Assembly (NCBI RefSeq): GCF_009729075.1
Contig: NZ_VTGY01000017.1
Span: 1-64,000 of the forward strand
Reading direction: 5' to 3'
Origin: Mycolicibacterium sp. CBMA 226
GTDB lineage: Bacteria; Actinomycetota; Actinomycetes; Mycobacteriales; Mycobacteriaceae
Length of the DNA: 64,000 nt
Of the stretch, positions 17,652 through 29,539 are shown one piece after another. The translations under genes were made by a program, and so were the position numbers. The notes under the pieces were generated by a model. The model was given only the letters and a program-made list of their open reading frames with translations, did no database searches and had not been told where the DNA came from. The first letter of the stretch is position 1; each line of letters starts with the position of its first letter.

Positions 17652-19586
17652 GTGGAGACGAATGTCGAGACACCAGGGGTGGGCGGACGGATCAAGGCGA
17701 TAGCGGGTTGGGCCGCCGCGCGCACGCGGAAGACGAGCCCCTCGCCACTTTTGCCGCCGTGGGAGGCCCCACCTGCGCAATACGGCGTCGGTGTCCACCA
17801 CAACGTGGCGGTGCCCATGGCCGACGGCATCTCGCTGCGGGTGGACATTCACTATCCGACCGACCCGGCGACGGGCGAGCCCGCCACCGGGCCATTCCCG
17901 GTACTGCTGTCGATGACGCCCTACGGCAAGAAGGCGCCGCCGCCGGCCGCCCAGATCGGCGGTGGCGCAACGCCGTATCTGATTCGGCGCGGCTACATCG
18001 AGGTGATGGCCGACGTGCGGGGCACCGGCGTGTCGGGCGGGTCTTTCGAGATGCTGGGACCCGAACAGGTGCAGGACGGCGTCGATCTCGTGAATTGGGC
18101 TGCCGCCCTGCCCAATTCGAACGGCCGGGTCGGCATGTTCGGTATCTCGTATCTGGCCATCAACCAGCTCATGACGGCAGCCGCGGTGGGTCCCGGCTCG
18201 CCCCTGAAGGCGATCTTCCCGGCAATGGCCGCCAACGATTTCTATCGCGACGTCGTCACCATGGGCGGCGTCCCCCACATGCGTACCGTACGCGCCTATG
18301 GAGCCACGTACTCGCTCTTGAATGTCATCAACCCGGCGCTGGAATTCGCGCATCGCGGCGGACATGAAAGGCCCAGGGCCGGCGGGATTTCCGCCGTAAG
18401 GCAGCGGGGACGCGACCAGCGCAGCTACTTCAAGAGCCTGATCAAGGACGCCGTCGCCGGCGGCGACACCGCGTTCGACGGCAGGTTCTGGGACGCCATG
18501 CGGCCGGCCGATGTGGTGCCGAAGATCGTCGAGAACGATGTCGCGGTATTCCTGGTGGCCGGCTGGCATGACGCGTTCCAGCGCGGTGCACCGCTGAACT
18601 ATGCGGCACTGCAGAACACTTTCGCCGGCCGTCCCGCCATGGCCGCCATGACGGGCGACCAGCCGGTGTCCGACAAATTCCAGCTGATGGCCGGGCCGTG
18701 GTATCACGTCTCGGATCTCGACGGGCAACATCTGCAGGCCATCCAGCTGCGCTGGTTCGACCGCTGGCTCAAGGGCGACGACACCGCGGCGGTCACCGGT
18801 GCACCGGTCCGTTTCCAGGCGATCGGCAGCCCAAAGTGGTTCCGCACCAACGCCTATCCATTTCCGGAAGCCACGCCGACCCGGTTCTATCTCGGTCTGG
18901 GCGGCGGTCTGCATGCCACGCCGTCGGCGGACGAATCGACCGCCACACTGCAATACCTCTCTCGTGGACCGGTTTCCGGGCGCAGCCTGGAGCAGTGGAG
19001 CCTCGGCATGGGCAGTTTCATGGCCTCCCAGACCGGCCGCAGCGTCCGGTACGACCAGGACAACACCCGCCTGCAGCGCGACGCGCTGACGTACACCAGC
19101 GATGCCTTCCCGACCGAGCAGCTACTGGCCGGCCCGATCGGGCTGACGGTCTTCGCCATCGCCGACCGCAGCGAAACCCTGTGGGTCGCACACCTCGACG
19201 ACCTCTCCCCTGAGGGCGTGAGCCGACCACTGACGCAAGGCGCCCTCCTTGGTTCCCACCGCGCGCTCGATCCCGAGGCCAGCTGGCGCCTACCCGACGG
19301 CACCGTGTTGCGGCCGCAACACATCAGCACAAAGTCGGCGGCCGAGCCCGTCGTCCCCGGAGAGCTCACCCGCTATGACATCGAGGTCTTCCCGACGGCG
19401 GCGGTCCTCGCCCCGGGCCACCGTCTGCGGCTGACCATCACGACCTACGACTTTCCGCACCTGGTGCCGACCCGCCCACAACGCACAGCACTGGCGGGCG
19501 GCACCTACCGGATTTCGCAAGGCGGTGTGCACGCCTCGCATCTGGTGGTCCCGTTGGCCGACCCGGCGAGCATGGCGCAGCCCTAG
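17652..19586 (+). CDS. CocE/NonD-family hydrolase (X-Pro peptidase S15 type)
   Basis: The 644-residue protein has an N-terminal alpha/beta-hydrolase domain with the nucleophile elbow GMFGISYLA (Ser166), DVRGTGVSGG, an acid in GWHDAFQRG and a His in GPWYHVSD. A C-terminal beta-jelly-roll (about 430-640) ends in LAPGHRLRLTITTYDFP, TYRISQGG. Family members cleave esters or amides such as cocaine or X-Pro peptides; the substrate here is unknown. The start is GTG at 17652, or ATG two bases earlier out of frame. The stop overlaps the convergent sulfotransferase by four bases. Confidence 0.88.
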   Translation: METNVETPGVGGRIKAIAGWAAARTRKTSPSPLLPPWEAPPAQYGVGVHHNVAVPMADGISLRVDIHYPTDPATGEPATGPFPVLLSMTPYGKKAPPPAAQIGGGATPYLIRRGYIEVMADVRGTGVSGGSFEMLGPEQVQDGVDLVNWAAALPNSNGRVGMFGISYLAINQLMTAAAVGPGSPLKAIFPAMAANDFYRDVVTMGGVPHMRTVRAYGATYSLLNVINPALEFAHRGGHERPRAGGISAVRQRGRDQRSYFKSLIKDAVAGGDTAFDGRFWDAMRPADVVPKIVENDVAVFLVAGWHDAFQRGAPLNYAALQNTFAGRPAMAAMTGDQPVSDKFQLMAGPWYHVSDLDGQHLQAIQLRWFDRWLKGDDTAAVTGAPVRFQAIGSPKWFRTNAYPFPEATPTRFYLGLGGGLHATPSADESTATLQYLSRGPVSGRSLEQWSLGMGSFMASQTGRSVRYDQDNTRLQRDALTYTSDAFPTEQLLAGPIGLTVFAIADRSETLWVAHLDDLSPEGVSRPLTQGALLGSHRALDPEASWRLPDGTVLRPQHISTKSAAEPVVPGELTRYDIEVFPTAAVLAPGHRLRLTITTYDFPHLVPTRPQRTALAGGTYRISQGGVHASHLVVPLADPASMAQP

Positions 19587-20827
19587 CTCAAGAAGCGCTG
19601 GGTATAGGGCGCGAAGCGGGCCTTCAGGTCATCCGGGTCGAGGCCGAACATCTCGCGCGATGTCTCGACCCGGCCCAGGCGGTTTCGCTGATGGCCGGCC
19701 AGGTAATCCGCCATCTTGCTGCGTTCGGCATCCGAAAGTTGTTCCTCTGCAAGTGCGAACACGCTTTCCGCGGCACCGAGGTCATCGGCCATGAAGTCAT
19801 CGAAGCGGATGTCGATGGACCGATCCCGGCTGATGATCTCGCGGTCACGGACCAGGCCGGCGAGCATGCGCTCCAGCCGCTGCACCCAGTACGCCGCGAT
19901 GTATTCGACCGGCACCGGGCTGCGATGCATGCGTGCCGAGTAGGTGATCATCGCGATCATCGACAGCACCACCGGCACCGGGTCACGATGTGTGAAAACA
20001 CCTACCACGCCCGGCAATTCGGCATTGAGAACCGGAAGCTGTTCGAGGTGTTGCGGCGACTTCAGCAGCCACCGGCGGCCGCCGCGCAGGTACTGCAACG
20101 CCTTGAGCTGGGTCACCATGTGCCGGTAGTGCGGCGTCTGATCGTGAGCTTCGTAATAGTCGCGCCACGCCGGGACATCGGCCAGCGTCTCGAAGTACAT
20201 CGTCGAGAAGTCGTTGGCCAGCAACTGGATTTCCTCGTGCACGTGGTCGGTGGTCATCTCGTGCATCAGCGGGAAGTGCGGAATGACGATGTTCATGACA
20301 TTGATCGCGACGTCCATCCGGGTCCTGCGCGGATCCGGCTCGATACCGACTTCGGATGCGAGGGGGAACGGCTCCATCGACTCCCAGTACGGCAGGGTCC
20401 GGAAGGTGCCCGCCGCCGCGAGCAGGTTGTGCAGGTGCGTGGTCCCGGTGCGCGGCAAACCGACGATCACGACCGGGGGCAGCAGTTCGATGTCGTGGAT
20501 CTCGGGGTGCCGTTTCAGCAGGTCGGTGAGCAGCAGCCGGTTCTTCAACAGCTGCAACAGCTGGCCGTAGAAGTTGACCACGCCGGGGTCGTTGAATCCG
20601 TCGATCTGCCGGAGTGCCCCCAGCAGCACGTCGAGGCGTTCGCGGTAGTCGATGGGGCCGAAGTCGTCGAGGCCGGTGTCGGCGGTCGCCTTGGCGTGTA
20701 GCGCGGTGGCGTCGAGCGGACAGTCCACGGCCATCATCGTCATCATGTCCCGGAACTGCTGCGCCTCGGCCGTGAAGGTGGGATTGGCCAGGTCATCGAG
20801 CCGGACAACATCTGTGGTGTCAGTCAC
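19583..20827 (-). CDS. PAPS-dependent sulfotransferase family protein
   Basis: This is a 414-residue Sulfotransfer_3-type protein. The PAPS 5'-phosphosulfate loop is VVIVGLPRTGTTHLHNLLA (about residue 118-136), and the 3'-phosphate-binding region is FTHRDPVPVVLSM. Mycobacterial relatives sulfate lipids or are uncharacterised. The GTG start at 20827 faces a TetR gene 15 bases away, so the two promoters overlap. The acceptor cannot be inferred. Confidence 0.88.
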   Translation of the reverse strand: MTDTTDVVRLDDLANPTFTAEAQQFRDMMTMMAVDCPLDATALHAKATADTGLDDFGPIDYRERLDVLLGALRQIDGFNDPGVVNFYGQLLQLLKNRLLLTDLLKRHPEIHDIELLPPVVIVGLPRTGTTHLHNLLAAAGTFRTLPYWESMEPFPLASEVGIEPDPRRTRMDVAINVMNIVIPHFPLMHEMTTDHVHEEIQLLANDFSTMYFETLADVPAWRDYYEAHDQTPHYRHMVTQLKALQYLRGGRRWLLKSPQHLEQLPVLNAELPGVVGVFTHRDPVPVVLSMIAMITYSARMHRSPVPVEYIAAYWVQRLERMLAGLVRDREIISRDRSIDIRFDDFMADDLGAAESVFALAEEQLSDAERSKMADYLAGHQRNRLGRVETSREMFGLDPDDLKARFAPYTQRFLS

Positions 20828-20842
20828 ACGACTTATGTTACT

Positions 20843-21430
20843 ATGAGTTTCGTAATGACGAAAGCACTTGGCCGCCCCCGTGATTCACGCATCGACAATG
20901 CGGTGCTCGCCGCCACTGCCGAGCTGCTCGGCGAAGTCGGCTACGCAGCGTTGTCGGTGGATGCCATCGCCAAGCAGGCCGGCACCAGTAAGCCGACGAT
21001 CTACCGGCGCTGGCCCAGCAAGGCTCATCTGGTCCACGAGGCCGTCTTCCCCGCCGGCATAGCCACGGAACTGCCGGACACCGGGTCTCTGGCCGGGGAC
21101 GTCCGCGAGATGGTCCGAGGCACCGTGGCGGTGCTCAGCACGCCTGCGGCGCGCGCCGCGCTGCCCGGGCTCCTGGGCGAGATGACCGCCGACGCCACCC
21201 TGCACAGCGCCCTGCTTGATCGATTCGCCGACGCGCTGGGTCCCGGCTTGCACGCCCGGCTCGATGCCGCCGCGGCGCGGGGCGAGCTCCGCGCCGGCGT
21301 CACCGCCACCGATCTGACCGAGGTCATCACCGGTATCGCCCTCCTCGCCGCGCTCACCCGCGGCGACGCTCCCGATGACGACTGGATCGACCGCAACACC
21401 ACATTGATTCTGAAAGGTATTGGCGCATGA
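20843..21430 (+). CDS. TetR-family transcriptional regulator
   Basis: The 195-residue protein has the N-terminal helix-turn-helix (VLAATAELLGEVGYAALSVDAIAKQAGTSK, then PTIYRRWPSKAHLV, residues about 18-65) and a TetR_C_11-like ligand domain. ATG at 20843 or 20855 could be the start. It diverges from the sulfotransferase across only 15 bases and is coupled by a four-base overlap (ATGA) to the DUF1214 gene. An imperfect inverted repeat at 20831-20848 (ACTTATGTTACTATGAGT) may be its operator, covering both starts. Confidence 0.9.
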   Translation: MSFVMTKALGRPRDSRIDNAVLAATAELLGEVGYAALSVDAIAKQAGTSKPTIYRRWPSKAHLVHEAVFPAGIATELPDTGSLAGDVREMVRGTVAVLSTPAARAALPGLLGEMTADATLHSALLDRFADALGPGLHARLDAAAARGELRAGVTATDLTEVITGIALLAALTRGDAPDDDWIDRNTTLILKGIGA

Positions 21431-22527
21431 CCGAATCCGCTGCCGCATGGCGGGAGCTCCTCGACACTCTTCGAGACCTCGACACCTCGTTCCTGGAGGG
21501 CCCGCGCGCGGTCACCGACGACCGGCAGATCGCCGACGGCTATCGGATGCTCGCGACGGGCCTCGGCGTCGCCCTGGACTGCTACCTGTTCCCCGAGCCG
21601 GGGCGACCACAGTTCGTCGCCGTCAACACGCCGACCCGGCACGACCGCCGCTGGGGCGGCGACAACACCGACGCGTACTACCACATGTGCCCCGTCGACC
21701 CGGAGCGCAAATATCGGGTCAGCGGCAACAGAGGCGACAGCGTCTACCTGTCCCTGACGGCATACAACGAGCCGTCTCCCGGCGCCTGGTCCAACCGGGT
21801 CGTCGCGATAATCCGGGACACGGACATCGAATTCGATACCGACGGCAACTTCTCTTTCGAGCTCGGCCCGCTGCCCGAGGCCGCCGTCTTCCTGACGCGC
21901 GACTACCAGGCCGATCCGACGACGGGACGTCCGGTCACCTGGAACATCGAGGCGCTCGATCCCCCGGAGCCGTTCCGACACAGTGATGCCGCGACCGCCG
22001 CGGGACTGCGATCCAGCGCCACCTGGATTCGCACGTTGTTCGCCATCATGCCGATGCCGGTGGGCACCCGGGCGGTCGACGAGGCGAGCCTCGGACACGA
22101 AACCGCGCACCTGGCGAACGAATTCGCCGCGCCCTACCAGGTTCCGGACGCCAACTTCGGCTGGTCGGCACGCGACGCGTGCTATTCCTACGGCAGCTTC
22201 GTGCTGGCCGAGGACGAAGCCCTCGTCATCACCCACCGTCCGCCGCCGTGCCGCTTTTGGAACCTGGTCGTGTGGAACCAGTTCATGGCGACGCCCGGTG
22301 CGAGTGACGCCCGCAGCTCACTCAACGGATACAGCGCGGTGCCCAACTCCGACGGCACGGTGACGGTCGTGTTGTCCCGGGGTACCACGGCGCACCCGAA
22401 TTCGCTGACCACACTGGACTATCCGGTCGGCAATCTGGCGTTCCGCTGGTTCCTCACCGACCAGGTACCGGACCGCCCCGAGGTCCAGCTGGTCAAGATC
22501 GCCGACGCCCCCACCTCACCTTCCTGA
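21427..22527 (+). CDS. DUF1214 domain protein
   Basis: The 366-residue soluble protein ends with a DUF1214 core (about 265-355): CRFWNLVVWNQFMAT, SLNGYSAVPNSDGTVTVVLS, HPNSLTTLDYPVG and LAFRWFL. The N-half lacks a full DUF1254 domain but has YYHMCPVDPERKYRV and TWNIEALDP, seen in related mycobacterial proteins. No catalytic residues can be assigned. It is coupled to the TetR gene upstream, so it is probably a target or ligand-related enzyme of that regulator, along with the divergent sulfotransferase. Confidence 0.78.
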   Translation: MTESAAAWRELLDTLRDLDTSFLEGPRAVTDDRQIADGYRMLATGLGVALDCYLFPEPGRPQFVAVNTPTRHDRRWGGDNTDAYYHMCPVDPERKYRVSGNRGDSVYLSLTAYNEPSPGAWSNRVVAIIRDTDIEFDTDGNFSFELGPLPEAAVFLTRDYQADPTTGRPVTWNIEALDPPEPFRHSDAATAAGLRSSATWIRTLFAIMPMPVGTRAVDEASLGHETAHLANEFAAPYQVPDANFGWSARDACYSYGSFVLAEDEALVITHRPPPCRFWNLVVWNQFMATPGASDARSSLNGYSAVPNSDGTVTVVLSRGTTAHPNSLTTLDYPVGNLAFRWFLTDQVPDRPEVQLVKIADAPTSPS

Positions 22528-22576
22528 GTGATTTGTGCACGATTTTCCGCGGTGAGCGCGGAAAATCGTGCACAAA

Positions 22577-22580
<4 letters not shown>
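22528..22580. terminator. Perfect 24-bp hairpin, bidirectional terminator
   Basis: Left arm 22528-22551 and right arm 22557-22580 are exact reverse complements over 24 bp, with loop GTGAG. The hairpin starts on the base after the DUF1214 stop and includes the hrpA stop codon at 22577-22579, so it serves both convergent genes. It lacks a T-run, as is common for mycobacterial terminators. Such length and perfection in untranslated DNA suggests selection or a mobile palindromic repeat. Confidence 0.85.
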
Positions 22581-26497
<3,917 letters not shown>

Positions 26498-26516
26498 CAG
26501 TCCCAGGATAGGTGGT

Positions 26517-27131
26517 CTAGTCCCCCAGCAACACGCCGGCAGCAAGAGCGGCCCAGTCGGCGAGATGCGGATCACGCGCCGCGTTCCGCCGGTCGAACGC
26601 GTACGTGAGCGCCACGCCACGCATGCTGGTGTTGAGTGTTTCCCGAAGCCGGGCATAGCCCGGATGCTGATTCAGCGGCTCGCCGAACATGGCGTCGGTC
26701 ACCGTGCGGACCTGGCGGTAGAGAACCCGCTCCTGTCGCTCGAGGCTTTCGCGCAGTTCGGCGTTATGCCTTGCGGCCAGCCACAATTCGGTTGCTGCCC
26801 AGAAGTAGTCCTGGTGGTATGTCGACCACATCGTCATGACCGCGGCGCGAATCCGTTCGTGGGGATCGTTCGGCCATGTGGTCCGCGTGCTCAGTTCGTT
26901 GAACCGCGCTTCGGCGAGGTGCTGGACCGCCGCGACGAGAAGGTTGTCGCGGGACGGGAATTGATGCAACAGGCTGCCGCGGCTGACTTCGGCCATCTGC
27001 TGGATGCGCAGCGTCGAGGTCCCCGCATAGCCGTGCTCGACAAGCGCCCGCACAGCGGCGTCCAGGATGCGCTCCTGCACCGCGATACCGCGTTGTTGGG
27101 CTCGCCGAGGCTGTGTCACACACCGAATCAT
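26517..27131 (-). CDS. TetR-family transcriptional regulator
   Basis: The 204-residue protein has a helix-turn-helix in RILDAAVRALVEHGYAGTS, TLRIQQMAEVSRGSLLHQFPSRD (about 20-62) and a ligand domain with LWLAARHNAELRESL. It diverges from an acyl-CoA dehydrogenase. A perfect 24-bp palindrome begins on the base before its ATG, so either the message is leaderless or the start is the GTG at 27119. It probably represses itself and the dehydrogenase, with an acyl-CoA or related ligand as inducer (inference). Confidence 0.9.
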   Translation of the reverse strand: MIRCVTQPRRAQQRGIAVQERILDAAVRALVEHGYAGTSTLRIQQMAEVSRGSLLHQFPSRDNLLVAAVQHLAEARFNELSTRTTWPNDPHERIRAAVMTMWSTYHQDYFWAATELWLAARHNAELRESLERQERVLYRQVRTVTDAMFGEPLNQHPGYARLRETLNTSMRGVALTYAFDRRNAARDPHLADWAALAAGVLLGD

Positions 27132-27155
27132 AAACTAGTCAGAGTTGACTAGTTT
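27132..27155. promoter_or_regulatory. TetR operator, perfect palindrome
   Basis: AAACTAGTCA (27132-27141) and TGACTAGTTT (27146-27155) are exact inverted 10-mers around GAGT. The site lies between the divergent TetR and acyl-CoA dehydrogenase starts and abuts the TetR start, the expected place for autorepression. Confidence 0.85.
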
Positions 27156-27202
27156 GGTCGGATTTGCCTACGCTCTGCCGCAACAACCGCAGGAGGATGC
27201 GC

Positions 27203-28432
27203 ATGAGCACCGAATCCGTCACCCGGACCGCCGATCGCATGTGGCACGACGTTTTCCTGCCCGACGACGTGCAGCACGTCCGGGCGTTGGCCCGTGACGC
27301 CGTCGCGACGCACCTGGCACCCGTGGCGCGCGAGATCGCGCAGCGCGAGGAGTCGGTCGACTCGTTCCCCTGGAGCGCGTTCAAAGGCCTTGCCGGGGCA
27401 GGATGTTTCGCGGTGCCGTTCGAGCGGCCGTTCGGCGCGGGGCTGCACCACCCGATGCTGGCGACCTGCATCGTGACCGAGGAGATCGCCTACGAGAGCT
27501 CGAGTTTGGCCGGCGTGTATGACGGGCAGTGCATCCTCAACGCACGGGCGTTGTCCTTCGCCCAGCCACACGTTCGTGAGCGGGTTCTGCCCGGCCTCAT
27601 CAGCGGTGACGCTGTTTTCGCTTTCGCGACCACCGAACCCGACGCGTCGAGCGATCTGACGCCAGCGGCCCTGCGAACCGTCGCGACCCGAACGTCTGAC
27701 GGGTTCGTAGTCAACGGACGGAAACGCTGGATCACGAATTCGATTGTGGCCGATTGGGTTTGCGTACTGTGTCGGGACGGCGACACCGCCAATGCCACCA
27801 TGCTGCTGGTCGACATGCACAGCCCGGGCATTCGGGTAGGCGAACCGGATCTGAAGATGGGTCACCGCGGCCAGATCACCGCCGACATCCTTTTCGACAA
27901 CGTGACGGTGCCGGCGGATCATGCGCTCGGCGATCCCGGCCGGGGTCTGGCAACAGGTTTGGCGTCGTTGGCCGCCGGACGCCTCGGCATCGCAGCGGCC
28001 GGTGTCGGCGTCGCGCAGGTCGCACTCGACCTGGCCGTGGCGCGGCTGCGCAGCCGAGAACTGTTCGGCCGCAAGCTCGGCGAGATGCAGTACTGGCAGT
28101 ACAAACTGGCCGAGCGCGCCACCGAACTGGAAGCGGCCCGCGCGATGTACCAGAAAGCCGCAGTCCGACTCGATCGCGGTGACCGGTCCGGCGAACCCGA
28201 GGCATCGATGGCCAAGTCCTATGCGACCCGGCTGGCCAATGACCTCGCCCGCGACGCCCTACAGATCCACGGCGGCTACGGGTTCGCACGACGCGTCTCG
28301 GCGACCGGCGAAACCTATCGGCTGGAAGAGATCTACCGGGACGCCAAGATTCTGGAAATCTTCGAAGGTGCGAACGAGGTGCTGCAGTGGGTCATCGCCC
28401 GCCACCTGATCGGCCGCGACATCACGGGGTAA
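27203..28432 (+). CDS. Acyl-CoA dehydrogenase
   Basis: The 409-residue flavoprotein would introduce a 2,3 double bond into an acyl-CoA. It has AFATTEPDASSD (FAD/substrate loop), GRKRWITNS, AAGRLGIAAAGVGVAQ, RELFGRKLGEMQYWQYK and DALQIHGGYGFAR, with the likely catalytic Glu in EIFEGANEVLQW (about 393). ATG at 27203 is chosen for AGGAGG at 27191-27196; upstream codons are not needed. It is controlled by the divergent TetR through the palindrome at 27132. Its 3' end overlaps the convergent MarR gene by 11 bases. Confidence 0.93.
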   Translation: MSTESVTRTADRMWHDVFLPDDVQHVRALARDAVATHLAPVAREIAQREESVDSFPWSAFKGLAGAGCFAVPFERPFGAGLHHPMLATCIVTEEIAYESSSLAGVYDGQCILNARALSFAQPHVRERVLPGLISGDAVFAFATTEPDASSDLTPAALRTVATRTSDGFVVNGRKRWITNSIVADWVCVLCRDGDTANATMLLVDMHSPGIRVGEPDLKMGHRGQITADILFDNVTVPADHALGDPGRGLATGLASLAAGRLGIAAAGVGVAQVALDLAVARLRSRELFGRKLGEMQYWQYKLAERATELEAARAMYQKAAVRLDRGDRSGEPEASMAKSYATRLANDLARDALQIHGGYGFARRVSATGETYRLEEIYRDAKILEIFEGANEVLQWVIARHLIGRDITG

Positions 28433-28940
28433 GCGTGTCGCCGTCGTTCGAACCCAGGGCGGCGCCCGCGAGCCGGTGTTCCAGACCTTGCACCACGCGC
28501 AGCACGGTTGTCCGTTCAGCGTCGCTCAGGCCGCCGACGGTCATCTCCTCGATCTGGCGCCACACGCCCTCGATCTGATCACGCAATCCGCGGCTGGCCG
28601 GTGTCGCCTCGACGAGGTGGGCCCGCTTGTCCTCGGGGCTCGGGAAGCGGCGCACGAATCCGGCATGCTCAAGCCGCTGAATCATCCGGGTCATCGTGGG
28701 CGCATCGGAACTCGTGAGCCGAACCAGATCCGTCTGGCGGAGCGGGCCGCGATCCCACAGGTACATCATCACCAGTTCCTGCCCCGGGTAAAGGCCCAGC
28801 GGGCGCAGTAGCGTCGCGACGATCGTTCGCGTGAGCCGGGTGAGCTGGAACACCGCGTGACTGACGGGACCGCTGCGGGCCGCCGTCGGTAGCGCCATCG
28901 CCTCGCACGTCTCCGGATTTGCAGTGCCCTCCGTCGCCAT
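28422..28940 (-). CDS. MarR-family transcriptional regulator
   Basis: This is a 172-residue winged-helix protein with GLYPGQELVMMYLWDRGPL, QTDLVRLTSSDAPTMTRMIQ, LEHAGFVRRFPSPEDKRAHLV (recognition helix then wing, DKR) and the C-terminal dimer helix. ATG at 28940 is chosen because AGAGGGG lies about six bases upstream; the reading frame open to 29000 has no ribosome-binding site. It faces a small secreted protein gene, with one copy of a related operator before each start. Confidence 0.9.
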   Translation of the reverse strand: MATEGTANPETCEAMALPTAARSGPVSHAVFQLTRLTRTIVATLLRPLGLYPGQELVMMYLWDRGPLRQTDLVRLTSSDAPTMTRMIQRLEHAGFVRRFPSPEDKRAHLVEATPASRGLRDQIEGVWRQIEEMTVGGLSDAERTTVLRVVQGLEHRLAGAALGSNDGDTLTP

Positions 28941-28960
28941 CTGCGCACCCCTCTCAGCAG

Positions 28961-28975
28961 TTAGTTGTCCAACCA
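28961..28975. promoter_or_regulatory. MarR-type operator, regulator side
   Basis: TTAGTTGTCCAACCA contains the palindrome GTTG-TC-CAAC and lies 20 bases before the MarR start. It shares the pattern TTAsTTGTyCAAs with 29028-29042. Confidence 0.6.
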
Positions 28976-29027
28976 GCATAACCACGCGACATCGAGCCAA
29001 AATCCCACTTGGAATAGCGCCTTTAAG

Positions 29028-29042
29028 TTACTTGTTCAAGCA
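29028..29042. promoter_or_regulatory. MarR-type operator, target side
   Basis: TTACTTGTTCAAGCA contains CTTG-TT-CAAG (29031-29040) and extends to TACTTG-N6-CAAGTA (29029-29046). It ends 21 bases before the secreted protein start, mirroring the copy at 28961. Confidence 0.6.
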
Positions 29043-29063
29043 AGTATCTAGAAAGGCGGCGTC

Positions 29064-29528
29064 ATGAATACCCTCCACAACCACCACACCGGCACTGAAC
29101 GCCGTCACTCCATTCCGCGCGTCGTGACAGCGACCGCAATCGGGTTGTCGGCCCTGTCCGTCGCTTTCGCAACGCCCGCGGCCGCGAAAGGGCCGCACCC
29201 TGGGCCCGTCATCGACCGCCCCGAACCGACCAGTTCTCTCAGCGCGCAGACCAATGACGGCCACACTTCGACCGCTCCGTTGAGCCCGGCTGGGCACATG
29301 GCGCCCGGCGCCATACCCCGGTCTCAACCGACGACGTCGGTCAGCGCACAGCGGTACCGCGAGAGCGCCGGCGATGCGTCGCCGAATCAGGTCCGCAAGG
29401 CGTCGGCCTCCGTCGATGCCCCAGGCGACACCGCTCGTCGCGCGGACGTCCACATGCCCGCCATGCCCAGCGGACTGACAGCCGCCGACGCCGGGCGACT
29501 GTTCGGAGGTCCGGGTAGCGGTCTGTAG
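29064..29528 (+). CDS. Small secreted Pro/Ser-rich protein of unknown function
   Basis: The 154-residue protein has a signal peptide (RVVTATAIGLSALSVAFA, cleavage near AAAKG, residue 42) followed by a disordered mature region with repeated SSLSAQTND and TSVSAQRYRES elements and no cysteine. I do not recognise a family. GAAAGGCGG upstream of ATG 29064 is a fair ribosome-binding site. It diverges from a MarR gene, with shared operators, so it is probably inducible. It may be a surface or stress-exported peptide; no function is inferred. Confidence 0.7.
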   Translation: MNTLHNHHTGTERRHSIPRVVTATAIGLSALSVAFATPAAAKGPHPGPVIDRPEPTSSLSAQTNDGHTSTAPLSPAGHMAPGAIPRSQPTTSVSAQRYRESAGDASPNQVRKASASVDAPGDTARRADVHMPAMPSGLTAADAGRLFGGPGSGL

Positions 29529-29539
29529 GTCCCGCCGGG

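Noticed and set aside
18361-18420. Possible frameshift inside the CocE-type hydrolase (Arg/Gly-rich segment)
   Set aside because: The frame stays open and family motifs continue on both sides; the segment fits a variable loop.
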